From the NCBI GenBank assembly GCA_002825515.1, contig PJET01000117.1, positions 1 through 27,639 of the forward strand: 27,639 nucleotides of DNA, given 5' to 3'. The DNA comes from Candidatus Thorarchaeota archaeon MP11T_1. Its GTDB lineage: Archaea > Asgardarchaeota > Thorarchaeia > Thorarchaeales > Thorarchaeaceae. This document shows positions 22,287-27,639 of this stretch, one piece after another (position 1 is the stretch's first letter; every line of letters begins with the position of its first letter). The position numbers and the translations under genes are program-made. The notes under the pieces were generated by a model. It did not search any database. It saw only the letters and a program-made list of their open reading frames with translations, and was not told where the DNA came from.

Positions 22287-23129
22287 ATGTATAAGATCCT
22301 CTTCAAACAGGTCTTGAATCCCGTCACAAAGATGATGGTCGTTGACGCTCCAGAAATCGCCAAGGTATGCAAACCCGGTCAGTTTGTCATGATTCGAGTT
22401 AACGAAACTGGAGAAAGATTTCCGCTCACGATTGGTGACTTCGATCGAGAGAAGGGAACTATAACAATTGTTTTTCAAGAGGTTGGAAAATCAACCATGC
22501 TGCTTGGAAGCCTAGAGAAAGGCGATGAGATTCTAGATTTTGTAGGACCTCTTGGGAAACCTTCCCCTACGGACAAGAAATATGGAACTGTCGTTGCAAT
22601 AGGTGGTGGGTGTGGAAGTGCAATAGTGTTTCCTGTTGCGAGGGCTTTCAAAGAGGCTGGAAATCATCTCATCACAATCAATGGTGCTCGTAGTATGGAC
22701 CTTCTTCTTTACAGACAAGAAATGGAAAAGATTAGTGATGAAACCTACGAAACCACTGATGATGGGTCCTGTGGAGTACATGGATTCGTGACCACTGTTC
22801 TCTCCGATTTGATCTCTCAAGGTCGACAAATTGATCTTGTCTTTGCAGTGGGTCCGGTTCCTATGATGAAGTTTGTATCAAAGACCACTGAAGCAAAGAA
22901 AATACCCACTCTTGTGAGTCTAAACAGCATTATGGTTGACGGCACTGGAATGTGTGGTGCTTGTCGTGTCAATGTTGGTGGCCAGATGAAATTCACCTGT
23001 GTCGATGGACCTGAATTTGATGGCCATGAGGTTGACTTCGATGAACTCATGGGTCGTCTGAATGCATATATTGAGCAAGAAGCTGTTTCTGAGAAACAAT
23101 GGGCTGAAGAGCATGGAGGCGCAGCATAA
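22287..23129 (+). CDS. nfnA: Ferredoxin:NADP+ oxidoreductase/sulfide dehydrogenase small subunit
   Basis: A 280-residue flavoprotein of the NfnA/SudB type. With the large subunit it transfers electrons among NAD(P)H, ferredoxin or sulfur compounds, in some organisms by flavin-based bifurcation. An FAD-binding barrel (RFPLTIGDFD, the RxPLTI motif, about 49-58) is followed by a NAD(P)-binding fold (VVAIGGGCGSAIVFPVARAF, about 105-124) and GPVPMMKF. The C-terminal cysteines GTGMCGACRV and FTCVDGPEFDGH bind a [2Fe-2S] cluster. The length is normal. The ATG at 22287 follows AGTGAT. The stop TAA overlaps the next ATG by one base (TAATG), giving tight coupling with nfnB. NfnAB and sulfide dehydrogenase cannot be separated without phylogeny or assay. 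Confidence 0.93.
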   Translation: MYKILFKQVLNPVTKMMVVDAPEIAKVCKPGQFVMIRVNETGERFPLTIGDFDREKGTITIVFQEVGKSTMLLGSLEKGDEILDFVGPLGKPSPTDKKYGTVVAIGGGCGSAIVFPVARAFKEAGNHLITINGARSMDLLLYRQEMEKISDETYETTDDGSCGVHGFVTTVLSDLISQGRQIDLVFAVGPVPMMKFVSKTTEAKKIPTLVSLNSIMVDGTGMCGACRVNVGGQMKFTCVDGPEFDGHEVDFDELMGRLNAYIEQEAVSEKQWAEEHGGAA

Positions 23130-24562
23130 TGTCTGAAGAGAAGACACAAGCTTCTGCAAAGAAACGTGAGAGACCACCTCCGACCAAGAAAGTCCCTATG
23201 CCTGAACAGGATCCAATACTGAGAAGTAAGAATTTCCAAGAAGTAGCTCTCGGCTATACAGCTGAGCAGGCTGTAGAAGAGGCTAACAAATGCCTGCAAT
23301 GTCGCAATCCGAAATGTATCAGTGGTTGCCCGGTAGAAGTCGATATCAAGGAATTCATTGAACTTATCAGAGAGAAGAAATTCATGGAAGCAGCTCTCAA
23401 GATCAAGGAGACCAATAGCCTACCTGCTATCTGTGGTCGTGTATGCCCTCAAGAAACTCAGTGTGAAGCACCCTGCATATATGGTATCCGTAATGAACCA
23501 ATTGCAATCGGCCGTCTTGAGCGCTTTGTTGCAGATTATGCAATGGCACACGGTGAACCACTTCCGAAGTTACCTAGGAAGAATGGAAAGAAGATTGCTG
23601 TAATTGGTTCGGGTCCTGCTGGTCTGACCTGCGCTGGTGATCTTGTAAGACTAGGTTATGATGTCAAAATTTTCGAAGCTTTCCACAAGCCTGGTGGTGT
23701 TCTTATTTATGGAATACCAGAGTTCAGGTTACCAAAGGAAATTGTTACCGCAGAAGTGGAATATCTCGAAAAGATTGGTGTTGAAATCAAGTATAATCAT
23801 GTTATTGGTAAGATTAGAACTGTAGTTGAATTGATGAATGAGGATGGTTTCAACGCGGTTTTCCTCGGGACCGGAGCTGGTGCGCCCAACTTCATGAGAA
23901 TACCTGGAATGAATTTAGTCACAGTATTTTCAGCAAATGAGTTCCTAACCAGAGTGAACCTGATGAAAGCATACGAGTTTCCCAATTATGATACACCTGT
24001 TCGAATTGGTAATCGGGTTGCTGTAATTGGCGGCGGAAATGTTGCTATGGATGCTGCTAGAACATCCCTTCGATTAGGTGCTGAGGAAGTCATTATTGTT
24101 TATAGACGGTCTCGAGATGAACTTCCAGCTCGTCTTGAGGAAGTACATCATGCAGAAGAGGAAGGCGTGCAATTTCGTCTTCTCACGAACCCCACAGAGG
24201 TAATAGGAAACGAGAAGGGTGAAGTCATTGGAATGCAATGCATCAAGATGGAACTTGGGGAGCCAGATGATTCTGGAAGGGCTCGCCCTATACCTATTGA
24301 AGGATCTGAGTTCATAATGGATGTGGACACTGTAATCGTCGCAATTGGTAATTCTCCTAATCCAATCATCCCGCAGACTACGCCTGGCCTTGAAGTCACT
24401 CGCTGGGGTACTATAGTTATAGATGAAGAAACAGGCATGACCACTCTTCCTGGTGTTTTTGCTGGAGGAGATATTGTCACCGGTGCTGCCACTGTAATTA
24501 GTGCGATGGGAGCGGGTAAGCGAGCAGCTCGGGGAATTCACAAGTACATCTTTGGTGAATAG
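23129..24562 (+). CDS. nfnB: Glutamate synthase small-chain-like NADPH oxidoreductase, large subunit of NfnAB/SudAB
   Basis: A 477-residue flavin and iron-sulfur oxidoreductase. An N-terminal segment holds the two [4Fe-4S] motifs (CLQCRNPKCISGCPV and CGRVCPQETQCEAPC, about 56-122). The first dinucleotide fold (VIGSGPAGLTCAGDL) binds FAD and the second (VIGGGNVAMDAARTSLRLG) binds NADPH. The ending GVFAGGDIVTGAATVISAMG is the usual second FAD motif. The same architecture occurs in the glutamate synthase beta subunit (GltD/GltA), but the coupled nfnA gene directly upstream and the absence of a glutamate synthase large subunit in the window favour an NfnB/SudA role. A GGAGG site precedes the ATG, and a hairpin terminator follows the stop. 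Confidence 0.95.
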   Translation: MSEEKTQASAKKRERPPPTKKVPMPEQDPILRSKNFQEVALGYTAEQAVEEANKCLQCRNPKCISGCPVEVDIKEFIELIREKKFMEAALKIKETNSLPAICGRVCPQETQCEAPCIYGIRNEPIAIGRLERFVADYAMAHGEPLPKLPRKNGKKIAVIGSGPAGLTCAGDLVRLGYDVKIFEAFHKPGGVLIYGIPEFRLPKEIVTAEVEYLEKIGVEIKYNHVIGKIRTVVELMNEDGFNAVFLGTGAGAPNFMRIPGMNLVTVFSANEFLTRVNLMKAYEFPNYDTPVRIGNRVAVIGGGNVAMDAARTSLRLGAEEVIIVYRRSRDELPARLEEVHHAEEEGVQFRLLTNPTEVIGNEKGEVIGMQCIKMELGEPDDSGRARPIPIEGSEFIMDVDTVIVAIGNSPNPIIPQTTPGLEVTRWGTIVIDEETGMTTLPGVFAGGDIVTGAATVISAMGAGKRAARGIHKYIFGE

Positions 24563-24571
24563 ATTTTCTTT

Positions 24572-24590
24572 GGAGCTAACCATGAGCTCC
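24572..24590 (+). terminator. Hairpin terminator after nfnAB
   Basis: GGAGCT (24572-24577) pairs with AGCTCC (24585-24590) across a seven-base loop, followed by TATTTCCTTATTTTT on the plus strand. It fills the 35-base gap between the convergent nfnB and methyltransferase genes. Confidence 0.6.
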
Positions 24591-24597
24591 TATTTCC

Positions 24598-25278
24598 TTA
24601 TTTTTCTACGTTTATCTCACAGAATACACTTGATTGATCTACTTCAACAATCTCCGCTTCCAGTTCTAATGATGAAGTGAGTGTTAGGAAATCATCTTTC
24701 CGAAACGTTGTTGATTTAAATCCATCCTTACAAACAATAATGCCTTTTTTGGTTTCATTCCAGTCAATCTCTCCAAGAAGACCTTCCCTTGATTGGATTA
24801 CAAACCATTCTAGTCTATGGTCCCAAAAAGCGTCTGAGTAACTTGAGAAAAGACATGTCCCACCTTTTTTGGTCACTCGGACAGATTCCATCATTAATTT
24901 CCTTGGATCCGTTTTAAACGCTGATATTCCATTCTGAATGCAGATGGTCTTGCTGAAAGTATTATCTTGGAATCCGAGTGTGGCTGCATCCATTTGGAAT
25001 ACATGACACTTAGACTTTATCTGATACAAGACCTTAGCTAATTCAAGACTGCTTATCGAAGTATCAATACCTACTACAAACTGAGCTGCTTGTACAAGAC
25101 GATCAAGAACTCGACCATATCCACACCCGAGCTCAAGTACATTATCTGCTTTTTCGATGTGCGTCAGAACATGTGTAATCTCAGCCTCTAAATATTCAAC
25201 AACTCGTGCTGTAGCAACATCATAACATTTCTTCAGCTTTTCCGCAGAGAGTTTTGACGCATAGTATTGATCTGTCAA
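24598..25278 (-). CDS. Class I SAM-dependent methyltransferase
   Basis: A 226-residue single-domain methyltransferase. Motif I is VLELGCGYGRVLDRL (about 46-60), which binds S-adenosylmethionine. The acidic residue after strand 2 lies in VVGIDTS, and motif II is near FQMDAATLGFQDNTF. Motif III corresponds to KKGGTCLFSSYSD, close to the TKKGGxxxFSxY pattern of Methyltransf_11/25 proteins. The substrate, whether protein, RNA or small molecule, is not evident. It starts at TTG 25278 (MTDQYYASKL); no ribosome-binding site or better start is visible, so a leaderless message is possible. It is divergent from the nnr gene and convergent with nfnB. Confidence 0.85.
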   Translation of the reverse strand: MTDQYYASKLSAEKLKKCYDVATARVVEYLEAEITHVLTHIEKADNVLELGCGYGRVLDRLVQAAQFVVGIDTSISSLELAKVLYQIKSKCHVFQMDAATLGFQDNTFSKTICIQNGISAFKTDPRKLMMESVRVTKKGGTCLFSSYSDAFWDHRLEWFVIQSREGLLGEIDWNETKKGIIVCKDGFKSTTFRKDDFLTLTSSLELEAEIVEVDQSSVFCEINVEK

Positions 25279-25347
25279 TCAAATTCGTTTCTTGAATTAA
25301 TTTGAGTATGATGAATTTTACGACTTGAGAATGAATTGATATAGGGG

Positions 25348-25364
25348 GTCTTCTACAGGAAGAC
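25348..25364 (+). other. Small inverted repeat ahead of nnr
   Basis: GTCTTC (25348-25353) and GAAGAC (25359-25364) are separated by TACAG. They lie 26 bases ahead of ATG 25390, in the divergent methyltransferase/nnr promoter region and just after a GATATAG that may be a TATA box. This could be an operator or a leader hairpin. Confidence 0.3.
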
Positions 25365-25389
25365 TACCTCCAATTTGAGCGTGAAGAAA

Positions 25390-26904
25390 ATGGAGAAGGA
25401 TCCGATTACAACTGAAGAAATGCGTATCCTTGAATTAAACGCACAATACCTTGGCGTAACCCACAGCATGCTTATGCAGAACGCAGGTCGAGAAGTGGCT
25501 CGAGTCGTTGAGAACACATCAAAGCTTGAAGGGAAACATGCAGTCATAATGTGTGGTCTGGGTGGTAATGGCGGTGATGGAATTGTTGCTGCCAGATATC
25601 TTGATGAATTTGGCGCTGATGTTGATGTTTACCTACTTGGTGATGCAAAAACGATTACGAACAAAGACACACTCCACAATTGGTACATTTTGAACAATCT
25701 TCATGATATCCTAAGTTCAGAGCTATTGACAGAATCTGCAGTAAAATCCTGCAAGCCAATGAAGAACGCCGATATTCTAATAGATGGTATTATGGGATTT
25801 GGTCTCCGTACCAAACTCCGAGAACCACTATTGACAGCTGTGAAGCTAATCAACCAATCAACAGCTACAAAGTATTCAATTGATGTTCCTAGTGGAATTG
25901 ATTCTGAAACAGGAGTCGTGCATGGTGCTGCAGTTAAAGCGGACCACACAATAGCACTCCATGCACCCAAAATTGGTATGAGCCTAGCTAAAGACTATGT
26001 TGGGAAAATTCATGTTGTTTCGATTGGCATTCCCAAAGAAGCTAAATACTCCTGCGGTCCTGGAGATTTGATTCCATTCAAACAATTACGAACTGCTCAT
26101 TCAAAGAAAGGTGATTTCGGCCGAATACTTGTAATTGGAGGAAGTGATGTCTATTCAGGAGCGCCAGCTCTAACTGGAATGGCTGCTCTAAGGACTGGTG
26201 CTGATCTTGTCAGTGTCTTAGCTCCTGAGCCAGTTGTTTCAGCTATTAGATCGTACAGTCCAAATCTAATGGTTAGAAGTCTAGGCACTCAAGTGCTGCT
26301 TCCTGAAACAGTATCAAATATTTTAGAACTTGCAGGCCACGCTCATGTTGTTGCGCTTGGGCCCGGCCTAGGCATAGAACAACAGACGAAACTTGCTGTT
26401 ACATCCATTGTTGAACAACTTGTAGCGTCGAAAAAATCTCTTGTTCTCGATGCAGATGGTCTCAAAGCCTTAGCATCTTCTGAACTCAAGTTAAATCCTG
26501 AAGTTACAGTCTTAACACCGCATTGGGGTGAGTTGTCTATTCTGATGGATGAGGATTTGGGGGATTCAGCATCGCTGTCCAACAGAGTTGACAAAACAGT
26601 TGCTTGCGCAAAGAAGTATAATGCTGTTATTCTTCTAAAAGGACCAGTTGATGTGATAGCTCATCCTGATGGACAAATGAAGCTGAATAGAACTGGCGTT
26701 CCTGCAATGACGGTGGGCGGAACTGGTGATGTATTGACTGGTATTGTAGCCAGCCTACTTGCAGGTGACTCTTCTGCATTTCGTGCTGCATCTGCTGCAG
26801 CTTTTATTTCCGGGATGGCTGGAGAAATGGCTTTTGATGATCGTGGTGACCACATTGTAGCAACTGATTGCATTGAAAACATCCATCGTGTTTTTGATCT
26901 ATAA
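25390..26904 (+). CDS. nnr: Bifunctional NAD(P)H-hydrate epimerase and ADP-dependent NAD(P)H-hydrate dehydratase
   Basis: A 504-residue fused repair enzyme. The N-terminal YjeF_N domain (about 1-215) interconverts R- and S-NAD(P)HX; it has NAQYLGVTHSMLMQNAGREV, CGLGGNGGDGIVAAR and ISIDVPSG-type segments (YSIDVPSGID). The C-terminal ribokinase-like domain (about 225-504) dehydrates S-NAD(P)HX using ADP, with GRILVIGGSDVYSGAPALTG, ALGPGLG, VLDADGLKAL and the anion-hole GTGDVLTGIVASLLAG. Both halves are complete. The ATG at 25390 is chosen because GTGA lies 5 bases upstream and the protein then begins near the conserved TTEEMRILE; in-frame TTG 25375 and GTG 25381 are alternatives. It is convergent with the CoA-biosynthesis gene 17 bases downstream. 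Confidence 0.95.
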   Translation: MEKDPITTEEMRILELNAQYLGVTHSMLMQNAGREVARVVENTSKLEGKHAVIMCGLGGNGGDGIVAARYLDEFGADVDVYLLGDAKTITNKDTLHNWYILNNLHDILSSELLTESAVKSCKPMKNADILIDGIMGFGLRTKLREPLLTAVKLINQSTATKYSIDVPSGIDSETGVVHGAAVKADHTIALHAPKIGMSLAKDYVGKIHVVSIGIPKEAKYSCGPGDLIPFKQLRTAHSKKGDFGRILVIGGSDVYSGAPALTGMAALRTGADLVSVLAPEPVVSAIRSYSPNLMVRSLGTQVLLPETVSNILELAGHAHVVALGPGLGIEQQTKLAVTSIVEQLVASKKSLVLDADGLKALASSELKLNPEVTVLTPHWGELSILMDEDLGDSASLSNRVDKTVACAKKYNAVILLKGPVDVIAHPDGQMKLNRTGVPAMTVGGTGDVLTGIVASLLAGDSSAFRAASAAAFISGMAGEMAFDDRGDHIVATDCIENIHRVFDL

Positions 26905-26921
26905 TAGGACAACTTATCCTA

Positions 26922-27639
26922 CTATTGTATAATTGGCATATGTTCAAGCAGGTTTCGCGCAATCTGTTTATTCTCTTGATTAACTGGAATCCAAACAATT
27001 CCCACTTCAGGCTGACCATAGAGGACCACTGACTTGTCTGATGCGAGAAGAACTGCTGGAAATCCCATCAAATCCTCCTCCCCCTCCACAAAGACCAAAG
27101 AGTGTTTCTCATCATGGATAGCTGTGTCAATAACAGACCATGCCTCAGGGTAGATTGTCGCAGGTGGATTGTATATTGTATATGCTTTTTCTGCAGTGAA
27201 TTGCTCATCAAAAGGTCCTCGTTTAGTGATGCCATCTACAATCATCACGTGCGGTGTATAGCTTTCAGCGAGTATAGTACTAACTGTCACATCTCCTACA
27301 GCAATTACACACTCTGGTGATTCATTATTTAGCTTGGAAACAACCCTCTTTTCAGGTGGTCCATCCAGTGCCGCAAATACTTCACCTTTCGGACTCTTCA
27401 AACCAGATCGCCCTTTCTCTGGGAGTGCTCTCGGTGGTTCACTTGTACCTCTTAGACGACGCCCCTCCCTGTCTATTTCTCCCAAACGAATTCTGACTGA
27501 TGCTAGTTTTCCTCCATCATGAGCACGAACTGGCTTTAGATATTCGATAGTGTCCTGGGTGTGCTTTTTCTCTTTTCGGATGTTTAATGCACCTGATTCA
27601 ATCTCTGCACAACAAGGACCTTCATACATCATGAAGGTG
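26922..27639 (-). CDS. Phosphopantetheine adenylyltransferase-GTP-dependent dephospho-CoA kinase fusion (5' truncated)
   Basis: About 239 codons are visible; the frame runs to the window edge, so the N-terminus is missing, and the apparent ATG at 27632 is probably internal. The first part, ending KLASVRIRLGEIDREGRRL, is the C-terminus of archaeal phosphopantetheine adenylyltransferase (COG1019; the SSTRIRxGEID motif), which makes dephospho-CoA. After a linker of about 40 residues follows a complete DUF359 domain, the archaeal GTP-dependent dephospho-CoA kinase, with CVIAVGDVTVSTILAE, HVMIVDGITKRG, YTIYNPPATIYPEAW, FVEGEEDLMGFPAVL and VVLYGQPEVGIVWIPV. Together the two domains would catalyse the last two steps of coenzyme A synthesis in one polypeptide. 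SSTRIR is altered to ASVRIR. It is convergent with nnr. Confidence 0.9.
   Translation of the reverse strand, partial: TFMMYEGPCCAEIESGALNIRKEKKHTQDTIEYLKPVRAHDGGKLASVRIRLGEIDREGRRLRGTSEPPRALPEKGRSGLKSPKGEVFAALDGPPEKRVVSKLNNESPECVIAVGDVTVSTILAESYTPHVMIVDGITKRGPFDEQFTAEKAYTIYNPPATIYPEAWSVIDTAIHDEKHSLVFVEGEEDLMGFPAVLLASDKSVVLYGQPEVGIVWIPVNQENKQIARNLLEHMPIIQ

Noticed and set aside
24074..24583. 169-codon minus-strand frame opposite nfnB
   Set aside because: Antisense to the conserved NADPH and second FAD motifs of nfnB; no coherent protein pattern.
1..27639. CRISPR arrays, insertion sequences, tRNA and rRNA genes
   Set aside because: No regularly spaced direct repeats, transposase motifs, terminal inverted repeats with target duplications, or tRNA/rRNA signatures were seen on reading both strands.

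Overview
The window looks like chromosomal DNA from an archaeon. The evidence is an archaeal-type phosphopantetheine adenylyltransferase fused to a GTP-dependent dephospho-CoA kinase, a TFIIB-like zinc-ribbon protein, TATA boxes about 25 bases ahead of several starts, GGTGA/GGAG Shine-Dalgarno sites, and frequent GTG and TTG starts. The moderate G+C, many membrane and WD40 proteins and archaeal SMC-ScpA cluster would suit an Asgard lineage such as Thorarchaeia, but no gene here proves that.

Layout. 1-2572 (minus): a partial membrane protein, then an overlapping pair, a ketol-acid reductoisomerase-like protein lacking the catalytic His and an enolase-superfamily enzyme. 2631-6926 (plus): a SnoaL-like protein, a membrane pyrophosphatase with a strong terminator, and a seven-bladed WD40 protein with a C-terminal winged-helix-like tail. 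6977-8948: a membrane protein (minus), a DUF362 protein (plus), and on both sides of DUF362 a structured RNA-like element. The two elements share a purine-rich core and an upstream promoter-like box, but their closing stems differ in sequence. 8949-9878 (minus): a zinc-ribbon/winged-helix protein and a tandem winged-helix protein resembling ScpB/MAGE (KITE). 10042-12380 (plus): a small membrane protein, then a palindromic operator, a TATA box, three related 32-36 codon ORFs (possibly a fourth) and an MFS exporter, closed by a terminator. 12387-17502 (minus): a tight operon of a degenerate AAA protein, SMC and ScpA. 17630-18568 (minus): a TSUP permease. 18743-22192 (plus): a MoxR ATPase and an HExxH-VWA partner. 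22287-24562 (plus): both subunits of an NfnAB/sulfide-dehydrogenase-type flavoprotein. The end holds a methyltransferase (minus), a bifunctional NAD(P)HX repair enzyme (plus) and the truncated CoA-biosynthesis fusion (minus).

The strongest candidates for something undescribed are: (1) the run of small ORFs translationally linked to the MFS exporter behind a palindromic operator; (2) the paired structured RNAs around DUF362; and (3) the AAA pseudo-ATPase co-transcribed with SMC and kleisin, with a possible KITE protein nearby. Housekeeping functions (pyrophosphatase, Nnr, NfnAB, CoA synthesis, SMC) are clear from motifs. The functions of the enolase, DUF362, WD40 and small membrane proteins remain open.
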